A program made the position numbers and the translations under genes. The notes under the pieces were generated by a model that saw only the letters and a list, made by a program, of their open reading frames with translations, ran no database searches and had not been told where the DNA came from. Source: Bradyrhizobium sp. Ash2021 (lineage in GTDB: Bacteria > Pseudomonadota > Alphaproteobacteria > Rhizobiales > Xanthobacteraceae). Taken from it: a stretch of 64,000 bases of DNA. Below, in pieces: positions 34,906 through 43,400 of the stretch (position 1 is its first letter; the number at the start of each line of letters is the position of its first letter). Location: positions 6,120,501 to 6,184,500 of the forward strand of contig NZ_CP100604.1 in the NCBI RefSeq assembly GCF_031202265.1, in the 5' to 3' direction.

Positions 34906-35820
34906 CTACCCCTCCCCCTTGAGCCGGAACGTGCCCTCCATCATCTGCACGCAGCCGCCGCCGACATGGGCGGAGACGACCGCGCCGTTTTGCTTGCGGA
35001 CCCGCGTCAGCAACAGGCTCGGCCGGCCCATGTCGACGCCCTGGCCGATCCGCAATTTCAGTTCGCCGTCTTGCGTGTTGTCGAGATCGGCGAGCAGCGC
35101 CGCGGCGGCGGCGGTTGCGCTGCCGGTGGCGGGATCCTCGGAAAGGCCGCTGGAGCCTGGATGGAACATGCGCGCCTGCAGGTCGAGCGGCTGTTCGCTA
35201 CCCGGCACGTCGCGCGTGTAGAAATAGACCGCGTCCGAGCCGTCGCACGGGAAGGTCTTGCCGAACGCCGCCGCATCCGGCTTCGCCCGCCGCAACGCCT
35301 CGCGCGTCGCCAGTTCGACCATCAGAAACGGCAAACCGACGGAGGCGATCTGCGGCGGATGGCGATCGGTTTTTACGTCCGCCGCGGACAGCGAAAGGCA
35401 GGCCGCCGCCCGCTCCGCGCTCGATTGCGTCAACCTCTTGAGCGGCTGCGGCGCGGTCAATTCGGCGCCGATAACACTGCCCTGCCCCGTCAGGATTTCG
35501 ACCGGCACGAGACCCGCCTTTTCCTCAAATTGCAGCCGCGCCGGCGGCTTTGCCGCCTGCATTGCCAGCACGAAGGCGGTGCCGACATTGGGGTGACCTG
35601 CGAACGGAATTTCGGAACCCACGGTGAAAATGCGAACCTGCGCGTCGTGCGCCGGGTCTTGCGGCGGCAGCACGAAGGTGGTTTCGGAATAATTGAATTC
35701 GGTCGCGATCGCCTGCATCTGCGCCGTCGACAACCCGCCGGCATCCATTACGACGGCGAGCGGATTGCCCCCGAAGGCCCGGTCGGTGAAAACGTCGACG
35801 GTGATGTAACGCCGTTGCAT
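34906..35820 (-). CDS. PhzF family isomerase
   Basis: 304 residues from ATG 35820. PhzF/DapF-like fold: VDVFTDRAFGGNPLAVVMDA, then ATEFNYSETTFVLPP carrying the catalytic glutamate, IPFAGHPNVGTAFVL, and LSEDPATGSATAAAAALL. Relatives isomerise small cyclic or aromatic acids, but the named phenazine role does not carry over without phz genes, none of which is present. It starts seven bases after the adenylate cyclase stop, with AGGAG overlapping that stop region, so it is coupled to the cyclase gene. Confidence 0.9.
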   Translation of the reverse strand: MQRRYITVDVFTDRAFGGNPLAVVMDAGGLSTAQMQAIATEFNYSETTFVLPPQDPAHDAQVRIFTVGSEIPFAGHPNVGTAFVLAMQAAKPPARLQFEEKAGLVPVEILTGQGSVIGAELTAPQPLKRLTQSSAERAAACLSLSAADVKTDRHPPQIASVGLPFLMVELATREALRRAKPDAAAFGKTFPCDGSDAVYFYTRDVPGSEQPLDLQARMFHPGSSGLSEDPATGSATAAAAALLADLDNTQDGELKLRIGQGVDMGRPSLLLTRVRKQNGAVVSAHVGGGCVQMMEGTFRLKGEG

Positions 35821-35830
35821 CAAGAATCTC

Positions 35831-37141
35831 CTAGCCCAATTGCCATACCGGCACCGGCCGGTCGTAACCTCTGATCGGAACCTCGCCGAGCGAGACCGCA
35901 TCGCTGCATTCCTGACCCAGCACATCGTGAACCGCGTCCGAGATCAGGAACTGCGAGTGGAATTCCTTGTTGAGCGCTTCCAGCCGCGCGGCGAAATTCA
36001 CGGTGTCGCCGATCACGGTATATTCCTTGCGCCTGGGCGAGCCGATATTGCCCGCGACCACCTCGCCGATGTGGACGCCGATGCCGATCCGCAGCGGCCA
36101 GCTCGTCGCCTTGTTGGCGCGCTCATTGGCGTCGAGCATTTCGCGCGCCGCGGCAACCGCCCGCTGCGCGGCGTCATGCGCCTCGAGTGGCGCGCCGAAC
36201 AGCGCCAGGAATCCGTCGCCGAGAAACTTGTTCACGATGCCGCCATGGCGGTCGAGGATATCGACCAGCACCGCGAACGCGCCATCGAGGCGATCGACCA
36301 CTTCCCGCGGCGAGCGGGTGCTGGCGCCGGCGGTAAAGCTGCGGAAATCGACGAACATGACCGCGACCCGGCGAATCTCGCTTTCGGTCGCAGCGCCCTC
36401 GGCCATCAGACGCTCGACCACTTGCGGCGAGACGTGCTGGCCGAACAGGTTGGTGATGCGGTCGCGCGCGGTCGCGGCCAAAATGCTGGCCTCGAATTGC
36501 CGGCGCAACTGGACGCCGACCGCGCCAGCCAGCATGCCGCAGATCAGAATGATGAAGCTGCGCACGGAATGATAGTAGAGATCGGGTGGCGGATCAGTGC
36601 TGCCGGCGCGATGATAGAACATCGCCATGCCAAACAGCTCGGCGGCGGCCACGAAGCCGGTAAAGGTCGAGAGCCAGAAATCCAGCCGCAACGTCGAGAG
36701 GATGATGAAAATAAAATAAATGAGCGGCACCACGAAACCAAGCGCCTCCACCGGTCCCATGCTGTCGATCTCCAGCGCCAGTGCGAGCGTCGGCATCGAG
36801 GTCTCGATCAGTGCGCCAAAATACCGCCTGATGACGGGTACATCGCGGTCCAGCTTCAAATGACGGCTGATGACCGTATGGACCCACAGCTCGAACAGAA
36901 TGAAGGGGATCAGGATCGCGTAGAGGTTGGTCGGCTTGAGACGGCCATGCCAGAGATGAGTGATCGCATAGGGGTCGAAGAAATAGATGGTCCAGACCAT
37001 GACGGTGAGAACCGCCGCGGTCGCGATCAACGCCTTGATCCGGATCAGCTCGGTGCGCAGCACTTGCTGCATCAAGGCGTGCGTAAAGTCGGGCGATACC
37101 GCCGAGTCTTCTCCGCCCTTGTTGTCCCACAACCCCAGCAT
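35831..37141 (-). CDS. Membrane-anchored class III adenylate/guanylate cyclase
   Basis: 436 residues from ATG 37141 (AGGACA upstream). Frames reaching further upstream read into a repeat. About six hydrophobic segments in residues 35-220 make a membrane sensor region. The C-terminal catalytic domain contains VAVMFVDFRSFTAGAS (first metal aspartate), NKFLGDGFLALFGAP (second), and EVVAGNIGSPRRKEYTVIGDTVNFAARLE, the nucleotide-binding/transition-state block. It would make cAMP from ATP in the cytoplasm in response to a signal in the envelope. No Crp target is obvious beside it. Confidence 0.9.
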   Translation of the reverse strand: MLGLWDNKGGEDSAVSPDFTHALMQQVLRTELIRIKALIATAAVLTVMVWTIYFFDPYAITHLWHGRLKPTNLYAILIPFILFELWVHTVISRHLKLDRDVPVIRRYFGALIETSMPTLALALEIDSMGPVEALGFVVPLIYFIFIILSTLRLDFWLSTFTGFVAAAELFGMAMFYHRAGSTDPPPDLYYHSVRSFIILICGMLAGAVGVQLRRQFEASILAATARDRITNLFGQHVSPQVVERLMAEGAATESEIRRVAVMFVDFRSFTAGASTRSPREVVDRLDGAFAVLVDILDRHGGIVNKFLGDGFLALFGAPLEAHDAAQRAVAAAREMLDANERANKATSWPLRIGIGVHIGEVVAGNIGSPRRKEYTVIGDTVNFAARLEALNKEFHSQFLISDAVHDVLGQECSDAVSLGEVPIRGYDRPVPVWQLG

Positions 37142-37151
37142 CGTTTGTCCT

Positions 37152-37291
37152 GTCATTCCGGGGCGATGCCAACGGGTCCGGCCTTTCGGCCGACCCGATG
37201 ACAGGCTCCGCATCGAACCACGATGTGCAATTGCACATCGGGGAATCTCGAGATTCCGGGTCTGCTGCTGGCGCAGCATCCCGGAATGACG
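37152..37291. repeat. Palindromic intergenic repeat, CCGGAATGAC family (composite)
   Basis: Starts TGTCATTCCGGGGCGATGCC and ends CATCCCGGAATGACGG. Inner modules: GGGTCCGGCCTTTCGGCCGACCC and GATGTGCAATTGCACATC plus ATCTCGAGAT. Lies between the cyclase and the efflux permease genes. Confidence 0.85.
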
Positions 37292-37305
37292 GTAAACATT
37301 CTGCA

Positions 37306-38472
37306 TCAATCGAGCGTGCGACGGAAGCGCGTCACGGCGATCGTCATGGCCAATAACATCAGTGCAATCAGAGCAATCGTATCGTACTGCAAATTCTGGA
37401 TGGTCGCGCCCTTCAGCATGATGGCGCGGACGATGCGAACGTAATGCGTCAGCGGCAGGCCTTCGCCGATATATTGCGCCCACACCGGCATGCCCATGAA
37501 CGGAAACATGAATCCGGACAGCAGAATGCTCGGCAAAAAGAACATCATCGACAGCTGCATCGCCTGCAGCTGGTTCTGCACGATGGTCGAGAAGGTGTAG
37601 CCGATCGACAGATTGGTGGTGATGAACAGCGTCGACAACAACGCCAGCGTCAGCAGGCTGCCGAGGATGGGGACGCCGAACAGCAGCACCCCGATGCCGA
37701 CGATCAGCGTGGCCTGCACGAAACCGACCAGCACGTAGGGGATGATCTTGCCGAACATCACCTCTATTGGCTTGATCGGCATCGACAGCAGGCTCTCCAT
37801 GGTGCCGCGCTCGACCTCGCGCGTCACCGACAGCGCGGTGAAGATCAGCATGGTCATGGTCAGGATGGTGCCGACCAGGCCCGGAACGATGTTGAGCCGC
37901 GACGAGGCCGCGGGGTTGTAGCGCGCATGTGCCCGGATCTCGAACGGCAGCGACGGCGGATCACCGATGAACAGATCGTGCTCCAGCGCGGTCTGCACGA
38001 CGGTGCCGAGCGCGCCGAGCGCGGAGCCGGCCGCGACCGGATCGGTTGCATCAGCGGCAACCAACAGCGCGGGATGATCGCCGCGCCGCACCGCGCGCTC
38101 GAAGCCGCGCGGGATCTCGACGCCGAACAGCACCTTGCCCGATTTCAGGAGATCGTCGAACTCCGCGACATCGTGCACTTCGCGGGTGAAGCGGAAATAG
38201 GAGGTATTTTCCAGCGCTTTCAGGATCGAGCGCGCAAGATCGGAGTCCTCCTGCAGCAGCACCGCGGTCGGCAGGTTGCGTGGCGTGGTGTTGATGGCGT
38301 AGCCGAACAGCAACAGCTGCATCACCGGGATCATCACGATCATCGCGAACGAGACGCGGTCGCGGCGGAGCTGGATGAATTCCTTGACCAGCATCGCATA
38401 GCTGCGGCGCCAGAAGCCGAAGCGTGGCTCCGCGACATCGTGGTTTTGGCGATAGGCGTCGGTCGCGCTCAT
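37306..38472 (-). CDS. ABC-2 type transporter permease
   Basis: 388 residues. One N-terminal helix near residues 45-60, a large periplasmic domain, then five C-terminal helices, the YhhJ/YbhR-type ABC2_membrane_3 layout. PGLVGTILTMTMLIFTALSVTREVERGTMESLLSMPI is the conserved domain entry. It forms the membrane half of an efflux pump driven by the ATPase next to it. Its ATG overlaps the ATPase stop by four bases. Last gene of the tetR-hlyD-ABC-permease operon. Confidence 0.92.
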   Translation of the reverse strand: MSATDAYRQNHDVAEPRFGFWRRSYAMLVKEFIQLRRDRVSFAMIVMIPVMQLLLFGYAINTTPRNLPTAVLLQEDSDLARSILKALENTSYFRFTREVHDVAEFDDLLKSGKVLFGVEIPRGFERAVRRGDHPALLVAADATDPVAAGSALGALGTVVQTALEHDLFIGDPPSLPFEIRAHARYNPAASSRLNIVPGLVGTILTMTMLIFTALSVTREVERGTMESLLSMPIKPIEVMFGKIIPYVLVGFVQATLIVGIGVLLFGVPILGSLLTLALLSTLFITTNLSIGYTFSTIVQNQLQAMQLSMMFFLPSILLSGFMFPFMGMPVWAQYIGEGLPLTHYVRIVRAIMLKGATIQNLQYDTIALIALMLLAMTIAVTRFRRTLD

Positions 38473-39413
38473 TGGAAATTATCCTTGGAGCGGCCCATCA
38501 AGTCGATGAAGACATCCTCCAGCGACGGCTCGCTGTGCTGCCAGTGCCAATTCTCGTTGCCGCGATAGGGCGCGATAGCGGCCTCGAGCGCGGATTGATC
38601 GCGGCCGGAGACATGCAGGCTGGTGCCGAACGGCGCCACCATGTCGATGCCGGGCTTGCCCAGCAGCTCGGCAGAAAGCGCGTTGAGGTCGTCGCCGGTG
38701 ACGGTGTAGGTCGACAGCGCGGATTTCGCGATCACCTCGTCCACGGTGCCGTGGGCTAGCAGATGGCCGTAGGCGATATAGGCGATCTCGTGACAACGCT
38801 CGGCCTCGTCCATGTAATGGGTGGAGACCAGCACGGTTAAACCCTCGGCCGCCAGCGCATGGATCTCGTTCCAGAAGTCGCGCCGCGCCTTGGGATCGAC
38901 GCCGGCGGTCGGCTCGTCCAGCAGCAGCAATTGCGGATTGGGCAGCGTGCAGGCGCCGAGCGCCAGCCGCTGCTTCCAGCCGCCGGAGAGTTCGCCGGCC
39001 AGCTGCTCCTCGCGGCCCTTCAGTCCGATGCGGTCGATCATGTCGCGCGCGGCGGCGCGGGCGTCGGGCAGGCCATAGAGCCGGGCTACGAATTCCAGGT
39101 TCTCCCGCACCGACAGGTCCTGATACAGGCTGAAGCGCTGCGTCATGTAGCCGACCTGGCGCTTGATCTTGTCGGCGTCGCGGCGGATGTCGTAACCGAG
39201 GCAGGTGCCCTCGCCGCTGTCCGGCGTCAGCAGGCCGCAGAGCATTCGGATGGTGGTGGTCTTGCCGCTGCCGTTGGGGCCGAGGAAGCCGTAGATGGTG
39301 CCGCGCTTCACCTGCATCGACAGATCATGCACGACCTCGCGGCCGCTAAACGACTTTGACAGGCCCTCGACATTGATGGCGATGTCGGCAGCATTGGTTG
39401 CTATCGTGCTCAT
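38469..39413 (-). CDS. ABC transporter ATP-binding protein
   Basis: 314 residues. Walker A GPNGSGKTT, signature ELSGGWKQRLALG, Walker B LLLLDEPTAGVD and the switch histidine in VLVSTHYMDEAERC are all intact. One nucleotide domain per chain, unlike the double-domain YbhF form. Energises drug/lipid efflux. Four-base overlaps with its neighbours (38469-38472 and 39410-39413) show translational coupling. Confidence 0.94.
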   Translation of the reverse strand: MSTIATNAADIAINVEGLSKSFSGREVVHDLSMQVKRGTIYGFLGPNGSGKTTTIRMLCGLLTPDSGEGTCLGYDIRRDADKIKRQVGYMTQRFSLYQDLSVRENLEFVARLYGLPDARAAARDMIDRIGLKGREEQLAGELSGGWKQRLALGACTLPNPQLLLLDEPTAGVDPKARRDFWNEIHALAAEGLTVLVSTHYMDEAERCHEIAYIAYGHLLAHGTVDEVIAKSALSTYTVTGDDLNALSAELLGKPGIDMVAPFGTSLHVSGRDQSALEAAIAPYRGNENWHWQHSEPSLEDVFIDLMGRSKDNFQ

Positions 39414-40198
39414 CGCTTGTCCGCCACCGGCGTCCGGGCGTTGAGGAACACGCTGATCGGCTGGCCGACGCGCAAGCTATCGGGTCGGCTCGGCCGCGCC
39501 TGGATCAGATAGACGAGCTTGTTGCGCTCATCGAGGCTGTAGATTACGGGCGGGGTATATTCCGCCGTGGTTGCGATGAAATAGATTTTTGCGGTCAGAT
39601 CCGCGGAGCAATTGTCGCAGGTCACCTTGACCTCGTCGCCGATCGCAAGTTTTGGCAATTCCGTCTCCGGCACGAAGAAGCGCAGCTTCATGTTGCCGGG
39701 CGGCATGATCGACAATACCGGCCGCTGCGCCTGCACCATTTCGCCCTCGCGAAAATAGATCTGCTGGATGGTGCCGCCGACCGGCGCAAAGCCGTTGCGC
39801 CGCGCCAATCGCGTTTGCGAGGTATTGACCCGCGCTTCGGCGACCCGCAACGCCGACACCGCGGCGTCGAGCGCCGCCTGCGTGCCGGAGCCGGTCTTGC
39901 TCAGCGAAGCCGCGCGATCATAGCTCTGCTTCGCGTTGGCCAGCGTGGCGTTGTTCTGGTTGAGGTCGGCCAGTTGCAGATCGTCATCGACCGAATAAAG
40001 CGGCGCGCCGGGCTTCACCTCGTCGCCTTCGCGCACGTCAAGCTTGGTCACGCGGCCGGATTCATCGGGGCTGACAAAGATCATGTCGGCCTCGACCCAG
40101 CCCTGGAAGCCGGGATCCCGGCGCTCGATGCAGCCGGCGAGTGCGATCGCCAGCGCCGAGATCGCCAGAAGACGCAATGTGGTTCGCGACGAGGTCAT
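39410..40198 (-). CDS. HlyD/YhiI-type efflux periplasmic adaptor lipoprotein
   Basis: 262 residues. Lipoprotein signal MTSSRTTLRLLAISALAIALAGC with lipobox LAGC. The membrane-fusion architecture follows: biotinyl-like VTKLDVREGDEVKPGAPLYSVDD, a coiled-coil hairpin (NQNNATLANAKQSYDRAASLS...RVNTSQTRLARRN), the second half-motif GFAPVGGTIQQIYFREGEMV, and a beta-barrel. It bridges the ABC pump to an outer-membrane channel, which is not encoded here. Overlaps both neighbours by four bases. Confidence 0.93.
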   Translation of the reverse strand: MTSSRTTLRLLAISALAIALAGCIERRDPGFQGWVEADMIFVSPDESGRVTKLDVREGDEVKPGAPLYSVDDDLQLADLNQNNATLANAKQSYDRAASLSKTGSGTQAALDAAVSALRVAEARVNTSQTRLARRNGFAPVGGTIQQIYFREGEMVQAQRPVLSIMPPGNMKLRFFVPETELPKLAIGDEVKVTCDNCSADLTAKIYFIATTAEYTPPVIYSLDERNKLVYLIQARPSRPDSLRVGQPISVFLNARTPVADKR

Positions 40199-40926
40199 GT
40201 CGTCCTCCGTTCGCCGAAAATCAGATCGAGATGGGTGCGAAACATCTCGATCGCGTCCAATGGCGCGTGTTTGCTGAACAGGCTCTGCCAGATCACCGCG
40301 ACGATCGCGGGCGCCACCAGGAGCTGCGGAAAGCGCGCGAGGTCTTTCTGCTGGATTTCGCCGCGCGCGATGCCGAATTCGATCAGCGCGCGCATGCCGG
40401 CAAGGCCGCGCGAAACCACCTCGCGGTAGTAGAAGTCGGCAACCTCGGGAAAGCGCGGCCCCTCGGCCACGATCAGGCGCACGATGTCGCCGCGGCGGGT
40501 GCCCGCAACCTCCTCGATGAAGGTGCGGGCAAACCCCTCCACCATGTCGCGCACCGATGCGCCAACCGGCGGCGGCCCCGCGGCAAGACGGTTGACCAGC
40601 GGCACGATGGCGGTCCGGATCAACTCCTCGAACAGCGCTTCCTTGTCCTTGAAGTGCAGATAGATGGTGCCCTTGGCGACGCCTGCCCGCTTGGCGACGT
40701 CATCGAGCCGGGTCGCCGCAAAGCCCTGCGCGATGAATTCATCCATCGCCGCCGCGATGATGGCTTCGCGCCGCTCGGCCGCGCGTTCGGCCCGGTTGGA
40801 GACGGGTTTCGTCGCCGGCAGCTGTGGCGACACGATTTTGGGCGTCTTGGCGGAGGCAGCCAGGATCGCGACGCGGCTTTTGGCCGGCTTCGGAGGGACT
40901 GAGATTTCGGGGCGTGTTTTTTTCAT
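40195..40926 (-). CDS. TetR/AcrR family transcriptional repressor
   Basis: 243 residues with a basic/proline-rich N-terminal extension of about 45 residues before the HTH: AERREAIIAAAMDEFIAQGFAATRLDDVAKRAGVAKGTIYLHFKDKEALFEEL. The C-terminal ligand domain ends FRTHLDLIFGERRTT. First gene of the efflux operon. A perfect palindrome lies ten bases upstream of its ATG, between candidate -35 and -10 boxes, so it very likely represses its own operon until a substrate binds. Confidence 0.93.
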   Translation of the reverse strand: MKKTRPEISVPPKPAKSRVAILAASAKTPKIVSPQLPATKPVSNRAERAAERREAIIAAAMDEFIAQGFAATRLDDVAKRAGVAKGTIYLHFKDKEALFEELIRTAIVPLVNRLAAGPPPVGASVRDMVEGFARTFIEEVAGTRRGDIVRLIVAEGPRFPEVADFYYREVVSRGLAGMRALIEFGIARGEIQQKDLARFPQLLVAPAIVAVIWQSLFSKHAPLDAIEMFRTHLDLIFGERRTT

Positions 40927-40930
40927 ATTT

Positions 40931-40961
40931 ATAATATGACTGACTGGTCAGTCATTGTCAA
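40931..40961 (-). promoter_or_regulatory. Promoter and TetR operator of the efflux operon
   Basis: On the minus strand: TTGACA (40961-40956) as -35, then the operator ATGACTGAC-CA-GTCAGTCAT (40955-40936, 9-bp perfect arms), then TATTAT (40936-40931) or CATATT (40938-40933) as -10. The operator fills the spacer. The ATG of tetR at 40926 lies four to six bases after the -10, so the transcript would be leaderless. Confidence 0.72.
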
Positions 40962-41243
40962 TGAGTTCAAAAACGGCAAATCTCACATCGCTGTTACTGC
41001 CGGGATTGCCGCAACCCGTCATTGCGGCAGCTCAAACGCGGTCCGCGATCTCGCGACGCGATGCCCCGAGTGAGGAATCTTAATGCCGGGCGCCCACTGC
41101 ACCCGCACCCCTGTGCGGGCGAGATCAGCGGATCGAACTGAGGAAGAATGCCTCTCTCGACTATAACACGCGCCACGTGCGCTGTGCGCTAACTACAGCC
41201 ATTACGTTAACTGCAGCGAAATCAAGTATGCGTAAAAAGAAGA
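40962..41243. other. Intergenic region, no gene supported
   Basis: Divergent region between tetR and the unknown 279-residue gene. It contains short inverted pieces (GCCCGCAC...GTGCGGGC-like at about 41100-41124) and a locally A+T-rich end (41200-41243). A 60-codon minus-strand frame here has no domain and is left out. Confidence 0.4.
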
Positions 41244-42083
41244 ATGACCGGTCTAGCGATAGATGTCGGATGCCTCGTGGATTCCCTGAGAGGGGAAGCG
41301 ACGGCCTTAGCAGGAAATATTGGCGCGCTCACTCAGCGCGCGAGCGTCTATCACCATATGTTTCAGCATTCCGGCCGCAATCATACTTTCCCGCTTCTCG
41401 CTGCGCATGGCGCACTCTGGGCGAAGGGGTATTTCCAAGCGGGAATTCGGTTCGGATCGGCCGCTGCATTGGGCCAAGCCATTTTTGGCAATGATCGACG
41501 GGATCTCGTTCAGAGGCTCCACAAGTTCGCCAACGATTTTCGCGATATCAACCGCCGTGTCTGCGTCGAGACTTACTTCATCTATCATCTCACCGCAGAC
41601 CGACGCCTCGCGGGGGTAGCCGGAAATATCGTACCTCCCGATTTGCTGGAACAGATGACTCGATGCCATGCAGCCCGTCGGGCAAATCGAGCCTTGTCGG
41701 ACATTGAGCGACGCTCCCTCTTCACGGCCTTCTTTTTATGGGAGCAAATGAACATCGTAGGCCCGGCCGTTGAGCGGGCATTCGACGAGTTCTGCTGGCC
41801 TCTCGTGAAGGCACTCGCTCTGAGACCGCGTATTCGATTTGCCTATTTCCCTCGGCATACTCCCCTGGTGTTCTCAAATTTTGCAGATATGGATGAGAGG
41901 ATCGAACTAGGGTTGGCGGCGTTCAATCTTGCATCAACGGCCGGCTGGGAGTCAGTTGAAGAGGCGCTGAGTTGCTACGGGCTCATGCCGAGTGAGTTCA
42001 GTTCCGACCCAGCGAGGTATTTTCTGAACATGGCAAGGGACGTGGTGGGAACGCCGAGGCACATGTTCACCACTACGGCCTGA
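41244..42083 (+). CDS. Hypothetical protein, lower-GC gene
   Basis: 279 residues; not recognised. No signal peptide or membrane segment. Features: a cluster of aromatic/histidine residues (YHHMFQHSGRNHTFPLLAAHGALWAKGYFQAG), an all-helical look, ETYFIYHLTADRRLAGVAGNIVPPDLL, and FFLWEQMNIVGPAVERAFDEFCWPLVKALALRPRIRFAYFP. Codon use is visibly less G/C-biased than neighbouring genes (many A/T third positions), and the gene is bounded downstream by repeat-like sequence, so recent acquisition is possible. GAAGA lies near the ATG. No partner gene is obvious. Confidence 0.68.
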   Translation: MTGLAIDVGCLVDSLRGEATALAGNIGALTQRASVYHHMFQHSGRNHTFPLLAAHGALWAKGYFQAGIRFGSAAALGQAIFGNDRRDLVQRLHKFANDFRDINRRVCVETYFIYHLTADRRLAGVAGNIVPPDLLEQMTRCHAARRANRALSDIERRSLFTAFFLWEQMNIVGPAVERAFDEFCWPLVKALALRPRIRFAYFPRHTPLVFSNFADMDERIELGLAAFNLASTAGWESVEEALSCYGLMPSEFSSDPARYFLNMARDVVGTPRHMFTTTA

Positions 42084-42183
42084 TTCCAAACTGCACGGCG
42101 CATAGTCGGTATTTTTGCACGAAGGTTCGGGTTAGCGGGATCGAGCGACTACCAAGTAAAAGGCGTAAGTCCGTGCTTGGCCG

Positions 42184-42249
42184 ATCGCGTCGTTTAGCTG
42201 CGATGCAACGATTCGTCGGCTATCGGAGACAAAGCGGACTTGGGCAAGT
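42184..42249 (+). repeat. 65-bp direct repeat, left copy
   Basis: ATCGCGTCGTTTAGCTGCGATGC...CGATTCGTCGGCTATCGG...CGGACTTGGGCA. Nearly identical to 43304-43369. The two copies enclose 1.05 kb holding a 72-codon frame and the exported isoaspartyl methyltransferase gene. Confidence 0.88.
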
Positions 42250-42268
42250 GATCCAGTGAAGCGGGGCT

Positions 42269-42487
42269 ATGTCCGGTCCTGCAGTTCCGCAGCGGCAATT
42301 TGCGCGGAGACGTCAACTTACCGGCCAAACGCAGTCATGGTATCAAGATTTGCTGGAGGACCGCCTGGCGCATTGCGGTCATTCGCTGGACGCCGTGTTT
42401 CGCTTAACGGCTGATCGGTCGAATCCACTCGTTGCCCTCAAGTGGTCGGCGCGAATCGTGGACCGGTTGGAGACCGCACGATCATGA
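42269..42487 (+). CDS. Small hypothetical protein coupled to the methyltransferase gene
   Basis: 72 residues, MSGPAVPQRQFARRRQLTGQTQSWYQDLLEDRLAHCGHSLDAVFRLTADRSNPLVALKWSARIVDRLETARS. Not recognised. Its TGA (42485-42487) overlaps the downstream ATG as ATGA, the standard signature of translational coupling, which is the main argument that it is real. There is no strong SD. No domain seen. Confidence 0.38.
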   Translation: MSGPAVPQRQFARRRQLTGQTQSWYQDLLEDRLAHCGHSLDAVFRLTADRSNPLVALKWSARIVDRLETARS

Positions 42488-43212
42488 AGACCTTGCTGCT
42501 GCTCGTGCTTTCCATGGTTGCCGCCGCGCGGGAAGCGACCGCACAGGACGAGTGTGTCCGCGAGCGCGCCGCCATGGTCGAAACCATCCGGGCCTACGCC
42601 CGGTCCGGCGCCGGTGTTTTGGGACAGCAGGGCCTGTCGGAGAGGGTCCTTGAGGCCATGGGGCAAACGAAACGCCATCTGTTCATCCCTGAGCGATCTT
42701 GCTCCATCGCATACGCGGACGGGCCGGTTCCGATCGGCCTCGGCCAGACCATATCGCAGCCGTACATCGTGGCCTTGATGACCCAGCTGGCCGAGGTCGC
42801 ACCCGATCATGTTGTGCTCGAAGTCGGTACGGGTTCGGGTTATCAGGCCGCCATCCTTGCGCACCTGGCGCGAAAGGTCTGCACCATCGAGATTATCCCG
42901 CAATTGGCCGAGGCCGCCGCGAAAACACTCAGAGATCTCGCGTATGACAACGTGAGCGTCAGGCTTGGCGACGGCTATGATGGCTGGCCCGAATGCGGTC
43001 CTTTTGACGCCATCGTCGTGACCGCCGCGCTCGGGGAACTACCGCCGCCGCTGATCGAGCAGCTTAAAGTGGGTGGCCGGCTCGTCATGCCGGTGGGGTC
43101 CGCTTACACCACTCAGCACCTCACGGTCGTCGAAAAAATCGCTCCTGGCAAGACGACAACGCGCGCCGTCGCCCTCGTGCGCTTTGTGCCCTTCACGCGT
43201 TCACAAAAATAA
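42484..43212 (+). CDS. pcm: Protein-L-isoaspartate O-methyltransferase with apparent signal peptide
   Basis: 242 residues from ATG 42484. Residues 1-22 (MKTLLLLVLSMVAAAREATA, Q) look like a signal peptide with an AxA-type end. The enzyme follows: the PCMT signature GQTISQPYIVALM at 87-99, SAM motif I VLEVGTGSGYQAA at 111-123, IEIIPQLAEAAAKTL (acidic ribose contact) and DAIVVTAALGELPPPLIEQLKVGGRLVMPVG. It repairs isoaspartyl residues with SAM. Export is surprising, because SAM is cytosolic. Read with the two direct repeats on either side, it may be an acquired cassette. An N-terminal membrane anchor is an alternative to secretion. Confidence 0.85.
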   Translation: MKTLLLLVLSMVAAAREATAQDECVRERAAMVETIRAYARSGAGVLGQQGLSERVLEAMGQTKRHLFIPERSCSIAYADGPVPIGLGQTISQPYIVALMTQLAEVAPDHVVLEVGTGSGYQAAILAHLARKVCTIEIIPQLAEAAAKTLRDLAYDNVSVRLGDGYDGWPECGPFDAIVVTAALGELPPPLIEQLKVGGRLVMPVGSAYTTQHLTVVEKIAPGKTTTRAVALVRFVPFTRSQK

Positions 43213-43303
43213 AAACAAGTAACGGCCCAGTTCGTGAGGAGGACTTGGGGATTCGCCCAGGTGGCTGAAGCCTTGCGGGAATGCACATTTGGAACGACAG
43301 CAC

Positions 43304-43369
43304 ATCGCGTCGTTTCGCTGTGATGCAACGATTCGTCGGCTATCGGGGACAAGGCGGACTCGGGCAGTC
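43304..43369 (+). repeat. 65-bp direct repeat, right copy
   Basis: ATCGCGTCGTTTCGCTGTGATGC...CGATTCGTCGGCTATCGG...CGGACTCGGGCA, matching 42184-42249 with a handful of substitutions and the same orientation. It could be a duplicated target/attachment sequence or two copies of a dispersed repeat. Confidence 0.88.
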
Positions 43370-43400
43370 AGTCCGATCGGCGCGTTCATGCGTTTACGGC

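Noticed and set aside
40994..41176. 60-residue minus-strand frame upstream of the unknown gene
   Set aside because: No SD, no domain, and composition typical of non-coding DNA.
42084..42183. Possible tRNA or att-type tRNA fragment near the direct repeats
   Set aside because: No cloverleaf or T-loop GTTCAAATC-like sequence can be drawn.
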